DNA from: Cylindrobasidium torrendii FP15055 ss-10
Lineage: Eukaryota > Basidiomycota > Agaricomycetes > Agaricales > Physalacriaceae
NCBI GenBank assembly: GCA_000934385.1
Contig: KN880455.1
Coordinates: 62,001-126,000 of the forward strand
Length of the DNA stretch: 64,000 bases
Direction: 5' to 3'
The notes beneath the pieces were generated by a model that searched no databases, was not told the DNA's origin, and was given only the letters and a program-made list of their open reading frames with translations. Positions 32,619 through 44,489 of the stretch are shown piece after piece (the stretch's first letter is position 1; every line of letters begins with the position of its first letter). A program made the translations under genes and the position numbers.

Positions 32619-33702
32619 ATGCCCTTACTATCTCTGGCCGTAACGATTGCGGTCACCGCACCGTTCTTCTACCTCATCCCTTCAATTCGTCGCTCTTGGA
32701 CGCGTCTGGTCCTATGCATATACGCCATCTTCCTTCTGCACAATGCCGCGGTGCACCCTCCTCCAAACATATTCACGCGTCTGCACATGCCTCTGTCCAC
32801 ACCAACAGACGCGATACGTGCATTTCTGCTGAGCAAGACGGACTTGCCGGACTTGCCGGAGCATATTGAGGTCCTGTTGAAGAGATTGAGCAGTTTGGAG
32901 GCGAGACTGGTGTTTGTACGGTGCGTCTGCTCTAGTATCTGCGGTGCGTACATAGGCTGACGACAAAGTACAGATTCGGGGAAGACGTTCTTGCACATTG
33001 TGACTGGTGTCACTCCAACACGGACTTTGTTATGTATGCCTTGCCGAAGGCGTTGTGGGCGTATATTCGCGAGGCGGCAATAGTTGGCGTGCGTGACGGT
33101 TGCTGGATCTGCGGCTCCAAGCTAACACATTGTACAGTGGCTGACGCGCAAGGGGACAAATCTATCTGCTTGGAGATCAACAGCACTATGTGTGCTACTT
33201 GGAGCTGCCGGTGCAGAGGCGTATGTTCGTGCGACGGTGGTCATCGAAATTAAAGGAGACAGTGAGGTGTCCATGGTACGTTTCCCATCCATCCCCAACT
33301 ATCCCCCTCACAAAATTCCAGTGGAATGACAATCTTGAGCTTGCTCGAATAGCACTGTTCGCCCTCCTGCCGCTCGTGGTCGAATTCGCCCTTCCCCGAA
33401 TCCCAACACCTCCACATCCGGCACTTGCCCATTTACATGGCCTACGAGAGAAAATATTCGCTGCATCACATATGCGTGGTGCCATCTTGCGCTCACCCGA
33501 GTTGAGACGCAAGTCTCTGGCATACTGGGAGAAACAAAGGCAGGAAGGGAAATGGATTCGGGAATCAGACAATGTCAAGTTCATTGCACGGAATGTGGAC
33601 CTTCCATATGAACGAAGAGATGACCGCGGCAGGGTTAATGCCAGAAATTCGGCCCAAGGAGTTCTACGCTTAGCAGGATTCGAGATTCCTGGAGAACGTT
33701 GA
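32619..33702 (+). CDS. Multipass membrane protein, conserved-looking, function unknown
   Basis: Four exons: 32619-32920, 32974-33088, 33138-33275, 33322-33702 (311 aa). Hydrophobic segments are visible at the N-terminus (LSLAVTIAVTAPFFYLIP, LVLCIYAIFLLHNAAV), around YALPKALWAYIREAAIVGWL and ALCVLLGAAGAEAYV, and near ARIALFALLPLVVEFAL. Between them a Cys pair in HCDWCHSN sits after a stretch LSSLEARLVFVRFGED. The C-terminal ~100 residues are charged and probably face the cytosol. I recognise the general plan from other Agaricomycete genomes but know no function. Introns are 46-53 nt with good borders. Confidence 0.75.
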
Positions 33703-33938
33703 TCATGTCATGACACGCTTAGATGACTAGGTTAATTGCTCACGCAAGGTGAATGTGTACGTGTAAATTATGTATGCTACTTTGTTACCAGGCAGGCTTT
33801 TATGAGCTAGCTGCAACTTTGTTTGTCCATCTAAACCACGGCTGCAAGTGCATGTTGCGCCACTGGCCGTGGGAACATTTCCCCCAGATTGGCCGTGATC
33901 GAGTATCGGCGCCATCAGCATTTTTCCTTCCTGCGCCC

Positions 33939-34952
33939 ATGTCTAAACGTACCAAGCCCGCAGACTCTGACGACGAGTCCGACGTCGTGAGTCTCTCCTT
34001 CGTACTGTTACTCGCGAATTTCTCTAATGTGAAGCGCTTAGTAGAGTCTCATTGATGTTGATTTCGACTGCTTCGATATAAACCCGGATGTGGACTTCTT
34101 GACTCTTAAGCGTCTCATTAAGCAACTTTTCGGACCAGACGTAGAGAGAATAAGTTCGCATGATCTCGTGGAACTTGTCATCAACCAGCGTGGCCTTGGC
34201 TCGACGATCAAGACCGACGGCCAGGAGAGTGACCCATACGCGGTGCTTACCATTTTGAATATGCATGTCCACAAAGTATGCAATACTGCTGTTTTCCGGC
34301 GCCATATCTCATGTTACCCAGGCAAACCCTGCTATCAAAAGTATCGCGGAATACTGCTTGGACAAGTCCAAAGTCGATCCAGCTTTCCACAATACCCTCT
34401 CAGCACTCTTCTCGCAAGAGGACAAGCATGTCGGATTTGTCTTGTCCGAGCGCCTTATCAATATGCCCGTTCAAGTCATCCCTCCCATGTACCGTGTCCT
34501 GGGAGAGGAGGTGCAAAACCTAGTCAGCAATGTACGTCCCGCTTCAAGCTTATCCGGTCAATGATGCTCACCCTGCTATCCCTTAGGGCCAGCCCTTTTC
34601 CTTCTCCCATCTCCTCTTCATCTCGCGCGCCTACCACCTTACTGAATCCGAGGATGCGCAATTGTCGTCGTCGCAGAAGAAGCCGCGCAAGAACAAGAAA
34701 AGCAAGGCTGCGGCAGTTCAGAATGAAGATGATGCGCCTCGTCCTGCGGATGGGGTGTACCCCTTCCATGTTGAGGACGAGTTGATTACGGCAGCGTCTG
34801 TGCACGCCCTTGATTACAAGTACTCGTTGACGCCGACAGAGCCAAGGGATAATGAGAGCTTTGGGTTGGACACGCGAGGCAGGATGATGTTGGTTCCCGT
34901 AGAGAATTTCCCAGAGCTTGTGATGGCTATGCTTACCAAGTTCGCGGTTTGA
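33939..34952 (+). CDS. BCP1: BCP1/BCCIP family nuclear export and ribosome-biogenesis chaperone
   Basis: Four exons: 33939-33986, 34045-34275, 34322-34531, 34587-34952 (284 aa). After an acidic start comes IDVDFDCFDINPDVDFLTLK, the family signature, then SDPYAVLTILNMH, HVGFVLSERLINMPVQVIPP and the C-terminal GQPFSFSHLLFISRAYHL. Length matches yeast Bcp1 (about 283 aa). Yeast Bcp1 chaperones ribosomal protein Rpl23 and is needed for nuclear export of Mss4. A Lys-rich segment (QKKPRKNKKSK) interrupts the last domain. Identity is firm. Confidence 0.93.
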
Positions 34953-37426
34953 ATATACCAAACATTGTAATGCCAAATGGTCTTGTGGGCGCGAACAGTG
35001 TAGCACCGCAATGGATGGTCAAAATGCCGCCCCTGATGATTCGGATTTATGCTTAAACCTTCAAAGCTGCACGGTCAAAATGTGAGCGCATATTTCTATA
35101 CCTCGATGACGCTCTACAGGAAGGAAGGCATCGAGTAATACATCGCGGCCTCAGTGGTCTTCAAAGCATTGAGCTTGTTTGCCGAGCTCAAACCTTGCTT
35201 TCGGAACATTCGTGGTTCTGCCGACGCACTCTTCATCCTGCATAAGGTGCAGAGACTAATTTCTTTTATGTGTCTAGCATCAATTTGTTTCTTGCACTTT
35301 CCCAAACGAACAATGCAAAGTCACACCTGTCACTCAACCTTACATAATCGAATGAATTCAGGGCGATCGTTCGTTCTCCCAACTTATTGGCAAAGTATAG
35401 GCAAGCATCAAGCGGGGAGCATGATATGACTCTGTATGACTCCTCGTCAACTCGGCTTCGTCTTTCCTGTTTCGCTTTATTATCGAGGATAAATCGATAA
35501 AGTTCGGTAGCGTCGTCGATGAACATGCGCCGCATTCATATCATTGACAACCCCTTCGGTGTGCATGATAAAGTTGCTATTCGGCGCGTGACCCCCGCCT
35601 ACTACTGCTGTGTATGTAGAATAGTAATTACCGTAGCCCTCCGTATTCGGTGCCGTAGTACCACTGCACACCACCGTACAACTCAAAATTTGGCTTTCTG
35701 GACAAGTGAAATGTGCGAAATGAGCAGTAGCCTCAGCGTCATGAAGCTTAAAACAAGCACACAGTCGTCGGGATGGGTGCAATATGTCATAAACTATCCC
35801 TTCCGTTCTGGCGTCGGTGGAATTTCAAGTCCGGCGTTGCCACTGGAATTGATCTTGATGCGCGCTACATCTAGAGGCGTGCTAGACCTCGAATCGTCGG
35901 TGGAGGCTGGTGGAGGGCAATAGCACTACGTAACCTTCCGCATGCCTCCATGCCACGGTCCACCGGCCCCCATCGCGTCTTCAAGGAATATGGTATAGCA
36001 TTTCTTGACTTGCGCAATGCACATACGCTGATCTCTTCACAAACGGACAGGCGTGCTAGTAATATCGACAGAAATATTAGTATATATGCGCTCTCGAGTT
36101 CTTTCACAGAAGGGCGCTGTCAACTTGATGGTGAAATAGTTGACCATTCTGCTCGGGACGACCGCTGGGACCGCTGTGGCCTCGTCATACCGAATGTATA
36201 CTGATGCGCTTGATACGCGCGCGAACAGAAGAGGTGTCACCGGCACCGCCCAGTTGTGTGGGGCGTGAATGGGCGGCGGTAAGGTGTGCGCGCCGTCCCG
36301 GCCGACGGAGTCTCATCTGATATATTTGTGAATTCTTCTCTGGACATATGTCTTCATTCTTCTGACGCGCTATACAAGTAGTTTCGTGTAGCCGTACTGT
36401 GGCGTGTATTTGGTTCAGAAGGAATTGGTCAACTGGAGCGATCTGGCATTCTGGCCGACGTCCTTCACAACCAAGTGACGACTAACTTTGGTGAAGCCTT
36501 TAATTATGGGCCCACTTTCGTGCCTCGTGTATCATCCTCAGCAAGTCGGCGAGGGCGGAGAAGCAGTTCTGTGACGACGCGCCCTACTAGTTTTTAGATC
36601 ATTTATTCATTTTCCACACCGACTCGCAACGAAGAGGGATCTGCACAGCTGCCTTGGTCACACATATCACATCAAAACAATAGGACATCCCTGGACATGG
36701 AACTCTCGTGACAGGCGCTTCCCTCAAGCCTGGCTGGACAGTTAAGCCCGGCATCCCCGACTATGCAGGTCAAAATACTGGATTCCTGGTGAGCAAATCG
36801 CCCTGTACTTATAACGAAACGATACAAGGGGAGAGAGGAGTACAATTGCAAGGATTTGGCCAACAATGAGGCTTGCGAGAGGCGTGTAGGCGATGTGGCG
36901 CCCACGCCTCTCGCACGTCAACTTTCAATTGCCTCATGCCCCACTTCTACGGGCCATGCGGATATCACCTCGCTCTATCTGGCAACGTATCGAAAATATC
37001 GGATCTCCGAGTCTGGCCGCGCACACTTCAACGTAGCTTACGCTGATAACTCTCGTAGACCCCGTATATTCAAAGGTATTATGTGTATAGCTCAGAAGAC
37101 GACCTCAGGCAATAAGATACAGCGAGAACGACGACTTTCAAAATGATACGTTGACAACAGTATACCAGCCACTTGCCAACCTCTTTGACCCGCTGTGTGC
37201 GATTGGAAAGGGATCCACCATCACCCACAACTTCGAAGGCGAGCGAACCGGGATCGCCTATCCAAATGTGGAAAAATGAGATCTTGATGCATCTTGACAT
37301 TATAAAAGCGAGGACTCCGAACTTTACACTTCCCTTCATCCCCTCATCGTCTTTTTTTTGACCGGGGCCCGCCGTCCTCACCACCGCCACTTTCGTTCCC
37401 ACCATCGCTCCCTGTTTCCCATCGCC
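34953..37426. other. Gene-poor region
   Basis: About 2.5 kb in which I find no supportable gene on either strand. Frames at 35519-35923 (+) and 36672-36905 (-) lack recognisable composition. The last ~130 bp form a typical promoter with TATA box and CT-rich leader for the Pumilio gene. Confidence 0.45.
37301..37308 (+). promoter_or_regulatory. TATA box of the Pumilio gene
   Basis: TATAAAAG lies 126 bp before the ATG at 37427. A pyrimidine-rich stretch between the two is typical of highly expressed fungal promoters. Confidence 0.5.
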
Positions 37427-39982
37427 ATGTCTGCCGCCGTCGAGGAACGTTCTTACCCTCCGTCCATCTGGGCACCTCAGCCTCAGCCATCTGATGTGAC
37501 CTGGCCCAAGACGCTCGACACCTTTGAGCAGCACTCTCGTGTCCCACTCGCCAACATCGTCACCCGCGAGGATGTCTTCGGCCCTGTCCTGTCCAATGCC
37601 CCCACAAGTGTGGGCGATATCTATGGGCCGCCCAAATCCTCTCTCATCGGCCCTGGCGCCATCGGCGAAGGTCGCAAAAGGAACACGCCACCCAACAGCG
37701 ATTTCGGCGACAAGGTGCGTCGGGATTTCACACATATATGCGCCTATATGCTGATCATTTGCTGTTTAGCATGTCGAACAGCTTTTGCGCACGCTCAACC
37801 TCAACTCACCGGACCCCAAGTCCCCTCTGAGCCTGAGTTTCGATGGGTCGTCTGAATATTCCCCTGCTTCAGTGTCCAGTGCATTGCTCACGCCCACGGA
37901 TCTCTCCCCGACCCGTATGACGACGTTCGATGCCAAGCAGCAGCTCCAATCGCCCTACGGCAACGCACGCACCGCAGCGTATCTGAACGCTCAGTCGTCA
38001 CTGTTGTTCGAGCCTGCATCCCCGACCCATGCGAGCCATTGCGACCCATATGCCGCCTACCTCCACGGCCACGGGCCACATGCCGTACCGTACTACAACA
38101 ACGCAACCAAGTCGCTCGACCAGCATCATCAGTCACTGTACCAGGTCTCGCCTACGCTCGGCAGTCACCCTTCGCTCTACAACTCGCCGACCATCAATCC
38201 TAGCGTTCCGGCGTCGCTTCGTTCCGAGCAGGCCCCCAGCACCATTCACTCTGCCGCCGCCTCTGACTGGCATGTTCCTCAGACGTCCAGCCAGCTCGCT
38301 CATCTCCAGCATGATTACAACCGTAACTCCGACTGGCTGAACCCCGATACACTGGGACAGAAACCTTCCTTTGCAGGTCTCGGGCTTTCTACTACCGCCC
38401 TCGATACGCTCAACACGTCTCCTCGCTCGCCTCACACCTACCAAGTCAACTCGTCTCCTCAGTCTGCTCACGAGGTACGTCAATATCCCCCTTCTGCTTG
38501 GGTTATCCTTTTTCTTAATGAACATTGTGCAGCCTATCAACTTCCTTACGCTGTTGCATCCTTCGTCCTCTCCCCCGTACTCTTCGTTCGTCACCAGGAT
38601 CATCAAGTCGTCCGACCAGCAAGCCTCGATCTTTCTCCAACAGAAGCTCAAGGTTGCAGATGCCTGCGAACGGGTCAAAATCATCGAAGCGATCTGCGCG
38701 CGGGGGTTTGAGATGATGGCCCATCGGTATGTTGTCCGCTTGACTCGTAACTCAAGCTCATTCTCTGTTAAGCTTCGGTAACTGGGCGGTCCAGCGCTGC
38801 TTGGAAGCGTCGTCGGGAGACGAGCGCCTGCGCATTGTGAACTGCATGAGGTAAATTCTACACCTTCAGTCCACCATCACTGGTATTCATTCTGTTGCAG
38901 GGGACGAATTGTCGAGCTTGCTACCAATTGCTATGGCTGTCACGTTCTTCAGAAAGCCCTCGACTGCGAAGAAGATATTCGTCTGCTCATCGTCTCCGAG
39001 CTACTCCTTGGGGATCCTGCCCAGACGCTAGTCAACAAGCACGCCAGCCACGTTTGGAGCAAGGTTGGTGCCCTTCTCGCCTCCCTCGTCATTCACTCAC
39101 AGGCTGGTAGATAATGGAACTTTCTTGGACCGCTCCAGCGCCCCCGATCTTCGCTTTGTACGTAGGACTGGCCCCGTGCTTGGATACCACTCATGCTTTT
39201 TGGTCAGCGTCAACCGATCGCTCAAGGGCAAATGGGCGGCCCTTGCTTGCCATGAGACTGGTTCGCTCGTTGTGCAGGTGCGTTCGCCTTCAAAGGACAC
39301 GGAGTTGTCAATAACACTTCCTCTAGCATGCGTTTGAAAACCTCGAGGATTCAGCCAAGGACGGAATTGTGGACGAGCTGCTCAACCAAGGCATCGCGGT
39401 GTTCAGCGAGGTTGTCAAAAGTCAATGGGGCTCTTACTGCATCCAGCATAGTGCGTGTTTCTCCCTTATTCTGCAACACGTTTATTGACTCTTGTTAGTT
39501 CTTGAGCATGGTTCTGACAAGCACCGTAACCTGACTCTCGACCATCTCATCTCTGGACTGCTGGACTATGCGACCAACGAGCAGGGCCACAAGTCGGTGA
39601 CCAAGGCTCTCAAGGAGGGCGGGAAGGAAACGCTGGACCGCGTGGTGCGCAGGATGTGCGAGCCTGCGAAAGGGTTAGTGGCATAATTCACGAGCTTTGT
39701 GCGGGATTGTTAAATGTCCGACCCTCAGTTCCCGTCGTGCGATGATCGTCGACCTGGCTCTTTCTGTCAACGGCAGCCAGCTGATTGCGACCGTTCTTAC
39801 ATCCGCCGACAAGGACCAGCGTGCCCAGCTGTACGACTGTATTCGCGGCCACATTGTCACTCTTCGAGGCTGCAAGACCGGTTCGAAGGTTATCTGGTTG
39901 TTGTGAGTCACCATCCCGTCCTCTCAGCCACCATCTCACACCAATTTCTAGCGACCGCATGCGCGCCTACTACGGTTATTGA
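37427..39982 (+). CDS. Pumilio-family (PUF) RNA-binding protein
   Basis: Eleven exons: 37427-37714, 37770-38474, 38533-38726, 38773-38850, 38901-39063, 39111-39157, 39208-39277, 39327-39450, 39499-39673, 39729-39902, 39952-39982 (682 aa). The first ~330 residues are Ser/Pro/Gln-rich and probably disordered. The rest is a PUF domain of helical repeats with RNA-contact signatures such as HRFGNWAVQRCLE, NCYGCHVLQKALD, CHETGSLVVQHAFE, QWGSYCIQHILE, EQGHKSVTKAL and NGSQLIATVL. PUF proteins bind UGUR-type elements in 3' UTRs and repress or localise mRNAs, often through Ccr4-Not. It ends FDRMRAYYGY. The subfamily within fungal PUFs is not certain. Confidence 0.92.
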
Positions 39983-40912
39983 ACTTTTGGACTTTGCCTA
40001 GCCCGTCAGTAAGTTGAACCTCATTTCCTTCATTGTCACGCATTAACCCGCTGTAGTGATTGCTTTTTGCTTATTATAATTGCCACGGATTATCATTTAT
40101 TTCCCATTTTCGCCATTCGGTTTTATCTTACCAGCCCCCACGTGCATCTTCTGTTCCATCCTGGGCATCGACGCCCACATGTAATTGGCCTCCCACTTAT
40201 AGCATATCGTTGACCCTCTCGTGTACATCATTCACGATATCTTGCAGCATCTCATCCCTCTGGGACCTTGTCATCTCCGCATATAACACATTTCCTCCCT
40301 TAATTTTGTCCTGCTCGTTCTGTCCCCCCATCCCATCACTGCACTCATTTGCCTTGCATTTGCACCCAACCAAGTATATACACGCTCGCTCGCTTCTTCC
40401 GCGTCTACTCTTACTCTCTCTACATGTATGTATGTTTGTACACTATGTCCCACTATCATCCAAAATTGCATGTTGTATTCGAACACTAGACCTGGAGAGT
40501 TGACTGTGGCGCAGCCGCACTGAGTTGCCGGTCATGCGATCAATCAGCTGGATGCTTGGCTTTGCCTCCAGGCTTCTGACTTCACCATCGACGACCACGA
40601 GCATAAGGACTCCCAGTCATATCTTTACCCATGAATTTCGGGTCTTCATTCTTCTGCCGCCGTTGAAAACCAAGCTTTCGACCGGACTATCCAGCGAGAT
40701 CTCTTGAACGGATTCTTTAAACAAGTTCCATAACATTGCATTATCATAGGCGACACGCTTGGTGCGTAGCGAGTTGGACTCATGATTCATTATTCAACAA
40801 TCGCCCCTAGTTCGACCCAAGTGCGCGTTCTTTCGCGTCCAGATGGACAGGACTTGCTGACATGCCGCTTAGCGTCTTGTACCCTCTACACATCTCGTCC
40901 ATGCCATAGACC
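39983..40912. other. 3' flank of the Pumilio gene and promoter of the TLDc gene
   Basis: The left ~450 bp are pyrimidine-rich and probably include a long 3' UTR. No gene or repeat is recognised. Confidence 0.45.
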
Positions 40913-42552
40913 ATGACCGCTTCCACTATGTCCGGCATTCCGTCCCTCATCCCGCTCCCTTCCTCAAGCGAGCCAGCGCGTTCGTTAAACCGGAAACGGT
41001 CATTTGAAGACGAGGCCATGTTTGACAAATTCGCGACGCTATTCAATCCTCCGACCCCACGAGCGTCGCCAATACCGTTTGGGCTGAAAGTTGAAACATC
41101 TGTACCCTCTGTAGACGCCATCTCTTCGTCCTCATCCGATGGTGAATTTGGTTCATTCGTCTCCGTACCGCCATCGCAAGACCCACTCACAATGAGCTTC
41201 ACGCCGCTCGAAGAGCAGCCCCAACCATCTCCGGGGCATTTCAAGACCGCAAGTCACGACTTCTTCGAGCACTTCACACAGGAAGCGAAAGTTGCTTCTG
41301 CCCAGAGTCAGCGCAACGTGCTGGACGAGCTTCTGCAGGCTGACAAGGATCCACTGTTCTGGCCGAAGCCTGCGCCGCAAGAGGATTCGCTTCAGGATCT
41401 GGATTTCGGGGTATTGGACCGGCCTCCTTCTTCCCCACCTGCAGCACGACGGCAGCACCCACCATCGCGCTCGCCAACGCTGAGTACGGCTTTGGTTGCA
41501 CCACCTCTGACCTCCGGAGAGGTTGCGTCGTCCCCGCCGCAGACGCCATCCCTGCTCTCATCCAGTATGACCTCGGCCGATCTGTCACCAAGACCGACGC
41601 CGCCTACACGTTCACAGTCCTACCAGACACTGTCCAATATTTCTGCCAAGTGGCTGGCTGGGGGACTGAAGCAGCATGTCCGGCAGGACACGCTCAACTC
41701 GATCTTTGGGTCGATGCCGACGGTGTCCACGACGCCTCCGCCAATAACGCATGGGACGCCGTTTGCTGCGCCGCATGCTGATGCGCCGTATGTGCCGCCG
41801 ACGGGTGCGCCGGGATACAAGGGAGAGCAGAAGAACTGGGATAAGGGGTTCAGCGCTGACCTTGTTGCGGAGGCCAAGTTGGCTGAGAATTCGAACATGG
41901 GCCGTGTGATTGAGAAAAAGACGGGGTATGTTGAGTTGGTGGGTAGGAAGGAGTATACATCCCCCGTTCTGGATGCAACCTTGGCGAACTTGGTATGCAA
42001 ATCTTCTCTGTGATGTTGTTCAGGACGCTTGCTGATGGATGTACATAGTTGAGACCGCATCTGCCAGCACTAGCGCGATTGCCGAAAAAGTGGAATCTGC
42101 TGTACTCGTTGGACCAACATGGGATATCGCTGAAGACGCTGTATGCGCGGTGTGAGTTTGCACGCGCGACGCCGGAGGTGCTGATCATTCGGGATGAGAA
42201 TGATGAGCTGTTTGGTATCTTTGTCGGGGAGGGCATAAGACCGTCGCGCGGGCAGGGATACTACGGCAGCGGGGAAGCGTTCATGTTCAAGTACACGCCG
42301 AAGAACGAGCTGCTGCGGGTGTGGAAATGGACGGGCTATAATGGGTATGTTGCGCTGTGTGAGCCGGACTTTTTGTCTTTTGGTGGTGGGGACGGCCGGT
42401 ATGGGATTTGGGTTGATGAGGGGTTGCTTGAAGGGAGTTCGGCGCCGTGTCCGACGTTTGGGAATGATGTGTTGTGTTCGCCTGGGAGGGTGAAGGCTGG
42501 GGCGACGGAATTTGAGTGTGTGGGATTGGAGGTGTGGAAGGTGGGAGTGTAA
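40913..42552 (+). CDS. OXR1: TLDc-domain oxidation resistance protein
   Basis: Two exons: 40913-41992 and 42049-42552 (527 aa). The first ~330 residues are Ser/Pro-rich and probably disordered. The TLDc domain covers about residues 350-527: LRPHLPALARLPKKWNLLYS, DQHGISLKTLYARC, DELFGIFVGEGIRPS, YYGSGEAFMFKY, WTGYNGYVALCEPDFLSFGG, RYGIWVDEGL, and a final FECVGLEVWKV. This matches the TLDc family in motif order. OXR1-type proteins protect against oxidative stress, and several (yeast Oxr1, animal TLDc proteins) act on the V-ATPase. The intron cuts just before the first TLDc helix. Confidence 0.92.
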
Positions 42553-43004
42553 TCAATGGGGATGTAATGGATGTGATATTGGATGATAGCATGGAACCAT
42601 ATGTACTGACTAGAACCCTCGCTCACCTGGCTTCATATTTATTGTAGTAATGCACGATTGTTTCTCGCTCTAGTGTCGTGCAGTCGACGAACGCTAGCTT
42701 GGGATGGAAATTGGTTTGAGCTATGTAGTACTGTAGCAAGTGTAGCAGTCGAGATCGGGCCGGTGGTTGTTTGATGTTGACTGGATTTGACACTTTTGCC
42801 TCAATCTGCGTCTTGCGGCAGGACCTGTTCCAAGTAGTTCTATTCGCTATATTACTCGCTGCGCGTGAAGAGGAACTCACTCTATCTACACCTGATGCTG
42901 TCCGCAGCTACTGCGATGACCAATTCAATGCCTGTTGCGCAGGCTGTGCCCGGGCCTCGTCCATCTTGGCCTCTTCCCACCAACTCCCCACTTCACTCTA
43001 CAAG
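42553..43004. other. Intergenic between TLDc and DUF7330-like genes
   Basis: 3' flank and promoter sequence. No further feature recognised. Confidence 0.45.
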
Positions 43005-43865
43005 ATGATGCTCGTTCCAGACGACGCGAAACCCAGCGCACCTGAAAGCAAAGCCGAAGAGCACGCACAGGAAGTGGCCGCCAACGCCGCTTCCTCGTCA
43101 GCACTGGTGAGTGCTACTACGCTGCGAAATCATCACCAGCTCAATAAACAATCAGCCCACCGACGCTCCTCCAGCATACGAAGATATCCCTCCACCTGCT
43201 GGCTTCCATATCCCCGGCAATCTCAAGCCGTCGAATTGGGTGTACGTTCACCGCACAAACGACAGTGTGAAAGAGTCGTTCGCCATCGATAGTGCGCTGC
43301 AGATTCCTGAGTCTTTCCTTCCGGCCATTCCCCGAAATGAGCAGCGGAAGAATCTTTTTGTCCATACCATGAATGGGGGCATCCATTCTACTGTGTATCT
43401 GCTCGAAGACCGCCCCAAGGCCGAGTTGAAAGTGGAATCGATGAATGGGGCAGTGAAGCTGACCGTTGTAAGCGAATGTGTTCAGCACTGTATGTGATAC
43501 CGTGAGCTGATGTTGCATTGTAGCACCGTGGAGAAAATTCAGCCTTCAATCTGGTGGCGCGCACTTCGAACGGCAGCGTCCAAGTACAGCTACCGCCTGA
43601 CTTTGTCGGGCCTGTGACTCTGGCTGGCAGGGCAAGGTTCAACGTCTCGGACAGGCTACAGACAAATAGCTATACGTTCAGCGAGTCAGGCGGGGTGCGG
43701 AAGATGTTTGTTGGCGACATGAGCAAGTACAACGAGGGCGACTGGAAGGGTGATGAGATGTCATTGTCAACCACGAATGGGAGCATCAAAGTGAGCTACT
43801 CAGATGAGAGGCAGGATGTCCCTGCTGCGGGTGCAGGTTTCTGGGGAAGGATGTTTGGCGGGTGA
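43005..43865 (+). CDS. DUF7330-like beta-repeat protein
   Basis: Three exons: 43005-43106, 43156-43467, 43524-43865 (251 aa). After an Ala/Glu/Ser-rich start and PPAYEDIPPP comes a block with repeated beta-strand units: TMNGGIHSTVYL, SMNGAVKLTVHR, TSNGSVQVQLPP and TTNGSIKVSYSD. Repeated NG turns are typical of the DUF7330/DUF4097-type beta-helical domain common in basidiomycetes. There is no signal peptide or membrane segment, so it is probably cytosolic or membrane-associated. Function is unknown. Two possible start codons (43005 and 43008) lie side by side. Confidence 0.75.
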
Positions 43866-44489
43866 TAGTCTTTCCAGTCATGATTTCTTCTGTTCTTCGA
43901 TGTACTAGTGGTGTCCTATGTACCATTAAGTTATGGATTGTGATTCAGGCTTCAGGCTGCTTTACCTGTATACATCCACGAGGCTTATAGCCAATGAACC
44001 TCATACATGGTCTTTGAAAGATCTGTTGGCGCAGTGGAATTGGGGACGTCCACAACTACTAGTGTTTCTAATCCTGCGCTATTAGCAACCATACAGAGAC
44101 TGCAACTCAGTAGTAAAGGAGACAACGTAACTTGCGCGACCAATGTGGAACTAGGCTGAACATACACATGTCTGCATATAGATAGTGATCCGTATCGAGA
44201 GGTTTTGATGAGTCATCGACCTTCTTTGTGATGACCAAGAATTGTTACTAGTGTGTGCTTAACGATCCCAATTAGCCAATGCCACGGGTAAGGAAAGCTA
44301 TTTAAGCAGTCGTGCTCTTTAAATTTTACAGTGCTCTCTTGTGTCTTGACGCCAAGCAGCCTGCGTTCATTCGTGCCGGTAAGCCGTGTCGAAACATCGT
44401 GACCGCGCGCTGCACTGATCAAAGCGATCAGCCATCATTTTTCGCGCCGGTTATCTCGTTCATCTTCTCTGCTACCATCTTCCTCAAGG
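43866..44489. other. Intergenic, promoter of the eEF1-gamma gene
   Basis: No gene recognised. The final ~150 bp are pyrimidine-rich, as expected for a highly expressed translation-factor promoter. Confidence 0.45.

Noticed and set aside
35519..35923. Plus-strand frame of 134 codons in the gene-poor gap
   Set aside because: Composition is not protein-like and no introns extend it to a sensible gene.
37079..37735. Minus-strand frame of 218 codons
   Set aside because: Overlaps the promoter and first exon of the Pumilio gene antisense.
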